Counted from the stretch's first letter, positions 8,543 through 20,998 are shown. The stretch: DNA of 20,998 nt from Suillus spraguei (GCA_016800925.1 JABCPU010000935.1:1-20998); one strand, 5' to 3'. Notes: generated by a model from the sequence alone, not told the origin. Program-made: numbers and translations.

Positions 8543-10548
8543 TCAGGTGTCACCAACCTCCCTCCCCATTACACGGCTGAGCTCAGCTTCCAGAATTCTC
8601 GTCTGAAAATCAATCGTACATGGCTGCTCATTCGGGAGAGTGCCATTCATGAAAGCCATATTGTCCAACGGCTTCGTGGAATCTAATGTAAGTCGGAAGA
8701 CCCGAAGGATAAGCACCGCGTTTATGTCACACACTTATGCACTTATGAGAGCACATAGACATATGGATGAACTGTGTGACCTTACCTATTTGTAAAATGT
8801 TGTCCGGGACACACTCTAGAATTAAAGAGGATGAGAACATGACCAACCGCATAAAGATGGTGTCTGCCGCCGACCAAAGCCAAACACAAAGAACTTGAGG
8901 TCATCTCTCACGCGTCCTTCGGTATCAAGCCAACGATCAGGCTTGAATGCGTCGGGGTCCGGGAAGACGTCTGGATCGCGAGAGATGTCCCTGAAATATC
9001 TATTAGATCAATCCTATCCGGAAGGAATGCTCTGACCAGTGATTGCCGAATATCGTTGTCCCAGCTGAAGGACGGGACGTAATTACCCATAGGTACCAAC
9101 GGCCTCCATCGCAGGGCCTCCTAAATGAAGGCATGAAGGCGAGGAAGCGATTTCTTGCCAGTGAATGCGGGTGCTAGGGTAAGCCAGCTCTAAGATCAAT
9201 GCCCCAATAATACAAGAACAATCTACCTTTGTCAGTCCCGATGACCGTGTTCAGCTCTTCATGGACTTTACGTTGTTCGTCATGGAAACAGGCAGCTACC
9301 ATCAGTACTGTGCATATCGCGAGAGTGGTCTATAACATCTGAATCTAGTTTAATTCAAAAGCGGTGACGCACGAGCTTACCGTGTCGGTTCCAGCTGCAA
9401 AGACAGTACCAGCAAGGTAAGCCATCTCTAGCTCAGGCATTCCGTTAAAACTGTTCTTTTTCAAGAGACATCTTTCGAGCGAAGGACTAGTTTCGCCACC
9501 TTCCTTCTATCAAGCATTGTAACATGTTATTGTATATACTTACCAACTCCTGTTTGAGACGACCGAGTTGCTCGATGAAGAGCTTCCGCGACTTTCGACA
9601 GCTGTCACGTAGTTCTCGCGTATACAAGGAAGATATTTCAGCCACGGAATCGAATCCACAGTGTAAGCGCCAGGGTACAATGCAGCACGAACTTTATTGG
9701 CAAACTCAGTGACCGTTTTCACTTCGGGAACTGTCGCAGATGTGGGTGTGGTCTTCCCATATGCAACCTTCAAGCTTGTTGCTATTGCATAACTTCAGTC
9801 CGTTTATTAGCAACTCCATGCTGTATAACTTGGGACTTACATTCGCGCATGATCCTGAAAATTATGTGGATTTTTAAGAATGTCAATGACGGTATTCTTT
9901 GCGTGTGAGATCTGGAGTGGTTGATATGCCTCAGCTGCTTTTGGCTAAAGATGAGTGTGTATTGCTCTACACTGAAGAACACAGAGAGTCATTAGATTGA
10001 TATTTCCGCATTATAACAAAAGACGAGCTTGTGCAGCCGATGGAACCTTTCACCAGCGGGAACAAAGGGAATAACCATCCCCTCCCAAAGCAACTCTCCA
10101 GCAGCAATAAAACGAGGACGATCAACCAGTGATGCGCCTTGTTTCTTCATAATTTCAGCCGCAGTCTATATTGTGTGCGTGTTAGCGCTCAGAATCCGGT
10201 GCACACAGTAGGATATAGATATACTTTATATCGACCAATAGCAATGTACTTCTCAATTCCTGTGCGTAGGGTGATGAGAGGCTATACTCTTCAATCCATG
10301 ATGCTACAGTCATAAATCCGCTAAATAACATCGTGAAGCTATGAATGTTGAGGTGAGATTAACACTTGCTTGCGATGGGGTATGAGATGACTACGAAGTC
10401 TCCACGTGAGAGGGGATGGAGGAAAAGAGAGGCTATGCTCTATGCTAGAAAGGGAGGTATGAGAAATCAAAGCTGTTATACATAAACAAGCTGCGCCAAC
10501 GATAAGTTGAGCGTGATCGGACAATCGCAAGTCGGTCAGCTGTAGCAT
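8543..10548 (-). pseudogene. Cytochrome P450 monooxygenase pseudogene (OrdA-like basidiomycete type)
   Basis: The reading starts at ATG 10548 with an N-terminal membrane anchor (AQLIVGAACLCITALIS) and a proline-rich hinge (SFPPSPLTWRLRSHLIPHRK). Family landmarks follow: WIEEYS...GIEKYIAIGRYK, DRPRFIAAGELL...GERFHRLHK, KVAYGKTTPTSAT...PGAYTVDSIPWLKYLP, the I-helix oxygen-binding AGTDT (about 9385-9400), K-helix EALRW (about 9110), PERF-like DPDAFKPDRWLD (about 8940), and heme loop FGFGRR/VCPGQHF with Cys codon 8809-8811, ending REVGDT at 8543. Lesions: missing base near 10280 (SPLIT) and near 9625 (LPWY), TAG at 9945-9947 where relatives have Gln, TAG at 9121-9123 just before the K-helix, a scrambled segment 8990-9060, and a phase clash before the last exon. 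It could not make active enzyme as written. The heme loop is split by a GC-AG type intron. Subfamily assignment is approximate. Confidence 0.85.
8816..8867 (-). other. Putative GC-AG intron inside the P450 heme loop
   Basis: Removing 52 bases that start GCAGAC (donor after CGGCG) and end TTCTAG restores the canonical heme loop exactly (GRR joined to VCPGQ) in frame. No GT donor does this. The donor is a poor match to the usual GC donor GCAAGT, so a mutated GT donor is equally possible. Confidence 0.45.
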
Positions 10549-10834
10549 GGTCAGACAGAATGAAGCTTAATAGTGCTTGAAGTGCACCGTAAAGTGACTT
10601 TTAACATGACAACTGTATAAACGTGATTGCGATGCGTTGACCGGTTTGCTTGCAATGCCGGAGCCTGCCAGTAACGATCATGGTGAGTCAAGCTACAAAT
10701 GATGCATTATATATCCTGTGGAAAGAAAACAAGAAACTTTTGGAAGGACTTAGGAACCCCCGATATGCCACGGATATTCCATCCTAACATTGTAGATCCG
10801 GACTTTTATTTTCACATGAAGTGTAATCGAGTCC
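10549..10834. other. P450 upstream region, no gene seen
   Basis: Just under 300 bases between the P450 start and the remnant at 10835. A TTATACA-like element at about 10614-10621 (minus-strand sense) is a plausible core promoter for the P450. Nothing else is supported. Confidence 0.3.
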
Positions 10835-11290
10835 CTACTTTTTTGAGTCCATGATGAGCTGAGTTCTGGTGGACCAGATAATGAGACCTTCAACACGATA
10901 TCCAAACCCTGGGTAAATTAGTTCTGAGTCCGCATCTAATGCACCAAGTTCAAGAAATATTGGAGTCGTACGCACCTTCACTGATTGCGTCCAGGTGGAG
11001 CGGTAACGGTAGAATGCAGATGCCGTGGCATGCTACCAGTGAATCCAATGATGTCGCCGACAGCCTGAGCCCAAACTGGATGTGATTACACAGTAGTATC
11101 ATTAATCACATTTGAGGGACCTCGTCCAAAAATGGTCCGAGTATAGTGCCCCGCACCAGAATCCTGTGGCGTATGTATGATACCCGACGCAAGTTCAATA
11201 TTCACGTTGTTGTGGTCAGTTTGGTCCGGTCGCGAGCCGTTGCAAGCTTCGTGACTTTCAACGAGCAGTTGACAATTTAGAACAAAAATT
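10835..11290 (-). pseudogene. Remnant of an unidentified protein-coding gene
   Basis: The minus strand here reads like real protein although it is interrupted. One frame gives a segment from about 11290 containing NNVNIELASGIIHTPQDSG and HYTRTIFGRGPSNVINDTTV, then a TAA near 11095, then continues in the same frame as SHPVWAQAVGDIIGFTGSM and STVTAPPGRNQ to a TGA. A second frame takes over directly with VRTTPIFLELGALDADSEL and YPGFGYRVEGLIIWSTRTQL, ending DSKK and TAG at 10835. The amino-acid composition, evenly spaced hydrophobics and continuity across the breaks argue for a once-coding sequence; a CAA-to-TAA change and one frameshift would explain the state. I do not recognise the family and see no start codon. 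It could be the 3' part of a gene whose 5' exons are gone. Confidence 0.45.
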
Positions 11291-11528
11291 ATTTAAAGCC
11301 CCACACATGAATTTGAATGGAGGTTTCAGAGCATAAGTGGACTACTTTAAGTGTATATACTTATATTTCGTATGGTCGACCATGTCAGTGTGAGATAATC
11401 TTGCACTGCCAGGGGCTTACAAAGCCTGGGCTCAACGCCGCACGACTGACTTCAAGCTTGGTCTCACAAGCCCTTGAGTTGGTTGCATCACTAGTAACTG
11501 TGTTTTTTTTTGTCATTCAAGGTGCCAA

Positions 11529-13504
11529 ATGGATCACATAGACTTACCAGTCATTACAACTGGGGATTCTAAAAAGCCCCTTAGCTCAGAGGAGTGCGAC
11601 CCATCTGACTATTTTCCGGATGGAGGGTTCAGAGCTTGGGCTACTGCATTTGGAGGGTAAGATGGCCACTGATTGCCGCTGCAACGCTTATGATTATCGA
11701 CCTTCCTCATAGCTTTCTTGTGCAATTTTGCACGTATGGGTGAGTGTCAAGGTCAATTTCACATGCCAGTTCTATCGAAGATATTCAGATACACAATGTC
11801 GTTTGGCGTTTATCAAGGTAAGATATATAAAAAGGAGCTACCTTGCCAGTGGCGTAACTTTGATCCAAAGATTTTTATGCTCAGACTTATATAACGAACC
11901 AGTCTCCCTCAACAATTGCGTACGTCGTACTCTTTCGGCACTCATGTTTCTCCTTTGATTTTGCTTCCAGCTGGATCGGCAGCGTGAATGCCTTTCTTTT
12001 CGAAATATGTGGCTTGATAAGTGGGCAGTTGTATGATCGGGGATATTGGTAAGTCAAATTTGCAGCGCGATATTCACGCGGTAGTCATAAGAAACGAAAT
12101 GTTGGAAGCCGTCAATTGGTTATAGGCGCATCTCTCCTTCAAGTAATCTCCCTCTTCATGCTTTCACTTGCCAAACCCGATCAGTACTACCAAGCAAGCA
12201 TGTGTCTCTCATCTAACCGATCAGTTGCTGACTACGGTAACAGGCATTCCTTTCGCAGGGCATCGGGTCAGGGTGTGCTGCCGGTTTGCTTTATATCCCC
12301 ACCATGGCTGTTGTTTCCCAGTATTTTCGCAAACGACGCGATTTAGTGATGACCTTCGTTGCTTCAGGAGCTTGCTTGGGCGCTGTTGTGCACCCAATCA
12401 TGTTAAATAACACCCTGAATGGCCGCATTGGATTTGCCAATGGTGTTAGGGCTAGCGCTGGCCTCATCAGCGGTTTGCTGTTAATAGCATGTTTCCTTAT
12501 CAAGCCGAGGTTCCCCCATCCAAAACATCAACAACATTTCTTGCAACCGCAAAGAAATGCGCTCATGACTCCGCTTATATATTTGGAACAGCGGGGTACG
12601 TTCGTGCGGATTTAATGAACGTGGACTCATTTTGAATTGATTAGATTAACAATTTTTGCTATTGGATTTTATTATCCCTTATTCTACCTTCAGCTCGCTT
12701 CGGCCATGCATGGTCTCAGCAAACATTCTCTTTTTATTCAGTTGAGTTCAATAACCCTCATTTGTGAAAAATGTCTTGACCTGTCAGCTTGTAATCCTGA
12801 ACACATCGAGTTTCGTTGGACAGCTAACAAGTGGCTTGCTTGTTGAATACTTTGGTGTTCCAGGAGTCCTAACAGTTGCAACGTTTGCCGGCACTGTTTT
12901 ACTTTTTTCCTTGATCGGATTGCGCACACTGGCTAGTGTGGTAGTAATTGGTATTCTTTCGGGTACTGCGCTGGAATTTGTAAGTCCGAGTTCGGGATGC
13001 CAGGGGCTAACCATGCCCGCTCACAGCCTTTCTCTACAGTTCAAGCGCTATGGGCACCGGTTTCTGGCTGTCTTATCGCCAGACCCATCTGACCTAGGGT
13101 ACGCCCATTCCTAAGACCACGTTTTCAACTAGATATGAAACTTGTTCAGAACCCGCATGGGCATTTCCTACGCCTTTATGGGTAAATACATATCAGACTG
13201 CTTTCAGCTTGATCCTGTGCTCATATGAACTTTAGCTTCGGAGGCTTGATAGGTACATAAACATTCATTATGCTCATTTTGCTGAATCAAGGTACAATTC
13301 AGGCCCACCAATATCAGGGAGCATTGTTAACAGGTGATTACATCTTGGTGGCGCGGCGCAGTTTTTAATGGGGTGAGCATGCATCATATCCATATCTTGC
13401 TTGTGAATAACGCTCACCCAATATAGATCATGGGTGCAATTGGGTGCTCCTGTTTCATCGCCATGCAAATAGTACTGAAGCGTCGAGATCATGTTTCTCA
13501 GTAG
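11529..13504 (+). CDS. MFS transporter, monocarboxylate-porter type, with several frame breaks
   Basis: ATG at 11529 begins a soluble acidic N-terminus and the family signature DYFPDGGFRAWATAFGGF. Twelve membrane segments can be followed: FLVQFCTYGYTMSFGVYQ, SPSTIAWIGSVNAFLF, LVIGASLLQVISLFMLSL, the signature GIGSGCAAGLLYIPTMAVVS (12250-12320), SGACLGAVVHPIML, ASAGLISGLLLIACFLI, then IFAIGFYYPLFYLQLASAMH, VILNTSSFVGQLTSGLLV, VATFAGTVLLFSLIGL, ASVVVIGILSG, MGISYAFMGFGGLIG, and MGAIGCSCFIAMQIVL, stop at 13502-13504. Such proteins move carboxylates or drugs across the plasma membrane. Exons are joined by introns of 48-70 nt, one of them GC-AG (12194-12243). Frame shifts of one base occur at the C-run 12513-12517, the T-run near 12725, near 13060, at GGG 13317-13319 and at 13345, all homopolymer-type. 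As written the protein ends early; I think the gene is probably intact in the organism. Confidence 0.8.
12194..12243 (+). other. GC-AG intron in the MFS gene
   Basis: A 50-nt interval starting GCAAGC (close to the GC-donor consensus GCAAGT) and ending GTAACAG separates DQYYQ from AFLSQGIGSG. Its removal keeps phase 0 and restores the conserved family sequence; no nearby GT donor does. A branch-like CTGAC/CTAAC motif lies inside. Confidence 0.7.
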
Positions 13505-13650
13505 TGAGGCAAGTAGCAAGTCACCTCGCCTCCAAGTACGTTCTATACTAGTGAGAAAACAACTTCGATAATTTATCTTGTATTTTCTCATCGCCAGATC
13601 AGCAATTCCACGCTCAAAAGCCGACCTACGTACAGAAGTTCAAGGTTTCA

Positions 13651-16548
<2,898 letters not shown>

Positions 16549-17053
16549 TATGATTGTCTAGCAAGGAGAGATTGAACAACGTTCAAGGGCAAGGATAGCT
16601 TTTGTACTGGGGAAGAGGCGACGCGCGTCCTGCTAAGATGGACGCCACGTGTGACTGCACTACCTAATCAGTTTTCCCGTCCCTTCGATAACCTTCCAAA
16701 GCAGCTTTATCTGATGACCAATGAAACAACAGCATTACATAATGAGAGATTCAACGCCATACTACTCCCTGCTCAGTACTCTTATGGCCCACATATATGG
16801 CGGTATATACACACTGTGGGTAGTAAAATAAACTAATTTACATATGTTCATCGCTGACCGCGGAAATTTTCAGTAGGTCTATCACTGAAAGGCCACTCAA
16901 GCGTTTTAGTGAGAATATAACATTTGGCTTGTAACAGCAGTGAGCACGAAAAAAATAAATGACGAAAGCACCAGCTATCCGAGGCCATCACCTTTCTTTC
17001 CACGTGACACCTAGTTTAATCGATCGCCGGCATCGACATCGTGCGTTGAGTCA
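16549..17053. promoter_or_regulatory. Divergent intergenic region between CDC48 and the 17.1-kb gene
   Basis: About 500 bases shared as 5' flank by two divergently transcribed genes. I see no strong TATA box. It contains the left copy of a dispersed repeat (16735-16815). No coding segment is supported. Confidence 0.4.
16735..16815 (+). repeat. Imperfect direct repeat, left copy
   Basis: Shares ATAATGAGAGATTCAACG (18/18, from 16739) and GGTATATACACA (12/12, from 16802) with the copy at 18780-18855, at nearly the same spacing (63 against 58 bases), with weaker similarity in between. Same orientation. The two copies bracket the gene at 17061-18313. Confidence 0.65.
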
Positions 17054-17092
17054 ATGAGCCATGTCACAGTCAAGAAATTCTTCACCCACTGA
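17054..17092 (+). other. Short upstream ORF overlapping the main start
   Basis: An ATG seven bases before the main start (17061) opens a 12-codon frame in another phase that ends with TGA at 17090-17092, inside the main coding sequence. If scanning ribosomes use it, translation of the main frame would fall. Seen directly; effect inferred. Confidence 0.5.
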
Positions 17093-18313
17093 TGACTATG
17101 GCACATGCAGGTGCAAACCATCATGTGGTAAATGGCTCCCCAAGTCTACGCGCAATCAACACTACTGCACATTCATCAATGACGAGCTGGGATGCATGGA
17201 GGACTCAGATTCAGATCAGGAAGATGATGAAGACATGCAAGAGAGCAGTAGCTAACGACGAGTGAGTTTCGCCTACTGTAACGAAGATTATATTAATTGT
17301 GATGCTTCGACTGGCAGGTCCAGGTCCTTTCATACTGGGTCATCAGAGGATGTCATGAGCATCGATGATGGCCGCAGCCAGGCTGCCTGTAGTGACACTG
17401 ACTGTGATGGGGAATCCGATCTCTCACGTGCGTCGGGAACGCCATTCGATATCCCCGACAACTTCATTATGAGCCCGGGCATGGTGCCAGGACCAGGTCA
17501 TAACATGATGATCATGATGGCCAATATAGTAAGTCGTCGACTTTTGCTGCGGCCCTTGGCTAGCTCTCAACTGTTCTGAAGACCTTGCAGCACCGACAGA
17601 GTATGACTGCAACGGCAAAGAACTTTTTAGCAGCGGCCGCTCCTGGTGCTTCTGAGCAACGTTCCCATCCTAGTCAACAGCAGTTTGTTTGTCTCCAGAA
17701 CAATCGGATCGGCCAGGACTTGCCTCAAGCCAAACATATGAGCGGCGTGGCGCCACCTGCGTCACTAGCCATAGGTGGTCCCATGAAAGATCGGAAGGAT
17801 GTTAAACCCATGATCAATAACCCTTCAACTGCACAAGAAGGGTTACCTCACAACGCTTTCGCTGCTCTAGGCCAGGGAGGGCCTTCACCCAACCCTGTGG
17901 GGAGCGTACACGGCACTGCACTCCCGATTCCAAATACCATCAACTCAAGCATCACGGAGTCCCCTGCTCCAAACGGGACACCTTCAGGACCTCTGGCTTC
18001 GAATCCCGCGAGCCAACCACAATCCAATCTATCCGATCTACCATTTAATTTCATCTCTTCAGATCTTTTGCAATCTATGGCAGCATTGGAGGACCTAGAC
18101 CCATCCATGTTTCGGACAGACTTTGAGCAAGACTTTCGTGAATGGTTCGATCCGGCCGGTGTATTTCAGTCTGATCTACCACCCAATTCCATGTCTTCAG
18201 ACTTCATGCAATCTATGTCAGCACTGGAGGACCTAGACCCATCCATGTTTCGGACAGACTTTGAGCAAGACTTCCGTGAATGGTTCGATCCAACCGGTCT
18301 ATATTTCAAGTAA
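17061..18313 (+). CDS. Acidic low-complexity protein, putative transcription activator
   Basis: Three exons give about 383 residues: 17061-17247, 17287-17528, 17591-18313. The N-terminus has a compact Cys/His cluster (CRCKPSCGKWLPKSTRNQHYC) that could bind zinc, followed by an acidic run (EDSDSDQEDDED). The middle is a Ser/Pro/Asn/Gln-rich disordered region with a Met-rich patch (MSPGMVPGPGHNMMIMM). The C-terminus is a 46-residue unit repeated twice, with acidic and aromatic residues (LEDLDPSMFRTDFEQDFREW), a composition typical of transactivation domains. No known DNA-binding domain is complete, so function is inferred. The first intron is doubtful: the phase-correct one is only 39 nt (17248-17286), while a better donor GTGAGT at 17262 follows an in-frame TAA at 17253. 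The second intron (17529-17590, GTAAGT...TTGCAG) is convincing. No frameshifts in the long last exon. Confidence 0.6.
18035..18310 (+). repeat. In-frame tandem duplication, 2 x 138 bp
   Basis: Units 18035-18172 and 18173-18310 are exact in period (138 bases, 46 codons) and end at the stop codon. The core coding for LEDLDPSMFRTDFEQDFREW is almost identical in DNA, while the first third differs more, so conservation is uneven along the unit. Confidence 0.95.
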
Positions 18314-19098
18314 TCAATGGATGGAATATATGTTTTTTTTCGGGCTATGTGTTTGCTTCGTTCCCATGCTTTTCAAGTATTTTTACCTCGATTCATACGT
18401 GTACATGTTTTTTTTTGCACTGACCCCTCGTTCACTCCCTCTTCGCACGGAATCAAGATGTCCTATTTATTGCAAAAGCTGCAGCGAGCAGTGACATCTT
18501 CAGATTAGATAGCTTATATTTGTCGTCGACTTGTTGTGATAGTTCCACTTGCTGTTTGTTATCTCGTTCGGTCACCCTTCTCATCATGCCCTGCTTCTCG
18601 CTCATCCGTGTTTCATACTCAGGGCATCGTCATCTATTGAACATCTGTATAGTGCAGTTAAAAGTATACGATCGACCTGCTGTTGCATGCTCTGCATTCG
18701 AAGTGTCGCATGTGCTCAATGCGACGTTCATCATCCAGAGTACCTAAGCCAGGTCATCTCACTTGCTCTATCAGGTCCTCAATATAATGAGAGATTCAAC
18801 GATTTGTCAAAAGTCTGCCATATGTACTCTCGGTATGTGGTGGTATATACACATGGCCCTAAAGAATATTGTGTAGATTGTAAGCTTGGGTGAGGCTGCT
18901 GAAAATGTACAACAGTAACTGCACCAAAGAAGGTCTCGCGTTTACACTGTTTATAGACAGACAAGAATGCAGTTCCATGCACCTGCACCAGATACCCAAA
19001 ACCGCATTCTGGGATGGATAGAGAAACCCAATAAATGCGATACCTTATGCTGTCTGGACCATGGAATAACAGCAACATGATCCATAGGGACTCGGAGA
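18314..19098. other. Convergent intergenic region, no supported gene
   Basis: About 785 bases between the 3' ends of two convergent genes. It holds T-rich 3' flank of the plus-strand gene and the right copy of the dispersed repeat. A 107-codon minus-strand frame (18779-19102) lacks any recognisable domain; it could be read-through of a last intron, because a GTAAGT donor sits right at the end of the F-box/LRR gene (about 19106). Confidence 0.4.
18780..18855 (+). repeat. Imperfect direct repeat, right copy
   Basis: Contains ATAATGAGAGATTCAACG (from 18784) and GGTATATACACA (from 18842), matching the copy at 16735-16815 in order and orientation. Confidence 0.65.
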
Positions 19099-20667
19099 TC
19101 ACTTACGCACTACTTCACTCTTGAGTGCGTGCATACAGGCTTCCCTTTCCTGCTTCCGCACCTCTGAAAATACACGGACCAACTCTGCTACACTGTCCCA
19201 CCGTCTTCGATACTCTTGAACGCTCCCACCAGGGCATGTCACCTCTCCTGTCCAAGATAACGTTTCTCGGAGGTTGGGCACGATAGCAGACAGAAACGCC
19301 GCAACCTCGGCTGTTTTTGTAATCGGAGAATTGGAAAAATTGATGGAAGTGATAAGTTTATTGCTGATGCTGCTTATAGGAGGCGCGGGAGGCGCCTTGG
19401 TGTCGACAATCGCATTCACGGAAAGGGTGAGCTGATGTAGTTCGGGGCAATGTTCCAGGAGTAGAACAAGCCCAGAGAGATCTACTTGTGGAGCATGATA
19501 TAGCCCAGATTTCTGAAGCAAGATGAGAACCCGTAACTGCGGCCATGCAACAGCGAGTTTTTGTAACCCATCGTTATCCAGGCCTGGAAGAATAGCTCCG
19601 CTGAGCTCCAGTATCAACAGATTCTTGAAGCTAAAAAGCGGCTTCAATGAAAAGGGATTTATGACGGGGTCGTCGTTTTGATGAGCAGAGACAGTGTGCA
19701 GGGAAATGCACTTCAGTGACTCGCGCGAGAGCTGTAAAGGAAGCAGTTCCAGAAGCACCTCGCGTCCAGCGGGATCATACCCCGCATCCATCCGATGGTG
19801 GAAACAGCGTATGTTCCAGTTGGTCGCCTTGATCATAGAGAGGCACGGACCGATAGATTTGGTATTGATTGTCAGATAGCGAAGTTTGCTAAATGGAAAC
19901 CTTGGAAGGGTAAGCGCGGATGGGATATCGTCTCCGAGCCAAATAGTCAAGCGGTTCAACAATGGAAATTGCGCCAAGTGATGAAGAGCTCTGATCGAGA
20001 CCTCCCCACACGTGAGAGATCTCAAAGCAGAAAGTTTGCATATCGCATCTTCTGTGACATTTGCACTGATAGCAACTTTATGACTTTGGATGACTAGCTT
20101 CCTTAGCGAGGTGCATCCAAGATTGGAAAATGCAGTAAGAGCATATTCAGATACGATAAGCTGCGCTTCCACGAGGTTGTGGGAGAAGAGCAGACGCATG
20201 AAAGCGATCATGTCATCAAGTCCAGCAGGGGTGCTGAGACAGTGCCAAGTGAATGTACGAAGGTTGGGTAGGAGAAATGAGGGATTAGGAGGCGACAAAA
20301 GGGCGCGATAAAGTTTGGCATCGCTCTCGAACCATCTAAGCCGTAGACTACGAACCGACGAGAATAGCCCGCAAAGATCTCCCAGTCCTGGGGGCGTAAA
20401 GGTCCTCGGATGATCTAGACCGTAGCTAATTAGTTAGAAGAGTTCTCAGAATCTTCATTTGAACATTCACCAATTCACCGGAGATAGTTGACCACAAATC
20501 GTGGGTAAACGCTCAATTAACGGCTGGAGGCCTGGGAGATCTGAGTAAATTACGTTCAGCGCGGGTTCATGAAACAACCGGCATATCCTGGCGAGAACCG
20601 TCAACGACCTATAGTCACTTTTTGAAGATTTCCTGCAAAATTCTTCGAGGCGCAGACACCGGTGCAT
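19099..20667 (-). CDS. F-box/LRR-like protein
   Basis: ATG 20667, exon 20471-20667, a 45-nt intron 20426-20470 (GTGAAT donor, CTAACTAATTAG end), exon 20425-19099; the two exons sum to 507 codons plus stop. The N-terminus MHRCLRLEE...SDYRSLTVLARICRLFHEPA resembles a fungal F-box, whose role is to bind Skp1 in SCF ubiquitin ligases. The rest is a run of leucine-rich segments (PNLRTFTWHCLSTPAGLDD, TSLRKLVIQSHKVA, KLRYLTINTKSIG, FKNLLILELSGAI, PQLRVLILLQKS, PELHQLTLSVNAI), likely the substrate-binding surface. The helix expected after RLEE reads FCRKSSK; the usual ILQEIF sits in another frame between an AA/AAA and an A5 run (about 20626-20645), as if one A was lost and one gained. A GTAAGT donor overlaps the stop, so one more downstream exon is possible. 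Confidence 0.8.
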
Positions 20668-20998
20668 GAGTGGGTTCAGCGCTCACTAGGGATGACTCAA
20701 CCGAGAGCGATGTGACAGGGAGAACAGCCTTCCAGCGCTACACCTTGCCTATATATACCCGCAATTCAGGCAAATGCTGTACCGATTCTAATTTCAGAAT
20801 TAGGTATGGTCACTTCTTCCAGTAAATTTCTCGACATATGTAACTCAATCCAAATGCAAATCACAAAGTCCTTCTCTGCAAAGATTTCCCACCCTTCCTG
20901 AGACCCAAACTTTCAATGATACTAGCAGGCATGCAGTACACTGGATCGATGTTCTACCAGTGCTGGGTATCCCAATAATGACAGCCTGTCGAAAAGAT
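20668..20998. other. Upstream region of the F-box/LRR gene, no gene seen
   Basis: 330 bases to the window edge. It holds the promoter of the F-box/LRR gene, including the TATA box at 20750-20758. No coding segment is supported on either strand. Confidence 0.4.
20750..20758 (-). promoter_or_regulatory. TATA box of the F-box/LRR gene
   Basis: GTATATATA in minus-strand sense, about 83 bases upstream of the ATG at 20667, a usual position for a fungal core promoter. Confidence 0.5.

Noticed and set aside
273..11097. Repeat-induced point mutation as the cause of the stops
   Set aside because: Some stops fit C-to-T or G-to-A changes (273, 9945, about 11095), but neighbouring sequence is not AT-shifted and the stop at 9121 needs a different change, so the evidence is too thin.
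11317..11541. Short plus-strand frame just before the MFS gene
   Set aside because: It overlaps the MFS start in another frame and has no features.
18779..19102. 107-codon minus-strand frame after the F-box/LRR gene
   Set aside because: Probably read-through of a possible last intron or 3' flank; no recognisable features.

Overview
The window reads as nuclear DNA of a filamentous basidiomycete (Agaricomycetes). Evidence: genes split by many 45-70 nt introns with CTAAY/CTGAC branch sites, both strands densely used, and a typical gene mix (F-box proteins with degenerate leucine-rich tails, WD40 proteins, HGD-type protein kinases, AIG1-like GTPases, a cytochrome P450, a monocarboxylate-type MFS transporter, CDC48). 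A Rhizoctonia-like genome would fit, but I infer that from style, not from a search.

Layout. 1-836 (-): 3' cut-off WD40 gene. 1249-2540 (-): broken F-box gene. 2971-3187: poly(A)-tailed retroposon with a perfect 10-bp target duplication, followed by a heptamer repeat. 3382-6801 (-): a head-to-tail block made of a protein kinase and two tandem AIG1-like G domains; the splice signals allow the three parts to be read as one protein. 7211-8365 (-): small unrecognised coding segments. 8543-10548 (-): cytochrome P450 pseudogene. 10835-11290 (-): remnant of an unidentified gene. 11529-13504 (+): MFS transporter, convergent with 13730-16548 (-): CDC48. 17061-18313 (+): acidic, low-complexity protein with a duplicated putative activation segment, divergent from CDC48. 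19099-20667 (-): intact F-box/LRR-like gene.

A layer of single-base insertions and deletions, mostly in short homopolymers, runs through several genes, most densely in CDC48 (about 14 disruptions in 1.6 kb of otherwise near-perfectly conserved protein). Because CDC48 is essential and its amino acids are preserved, many of these look like consensus errors of the assembly. The P450, the WD40 gene and the 10.8-11.3 kb remnant also carry in-frame stops by substitution and may be truly decaying. Only the kinase, the 5' G domain, the 17.1-18.3 kb gene and most of the last F-box gene read cleanly.

The most interesting candidate system is the kinase + tandem G-domain block, where the second G domain has lost the Walker A lysine.
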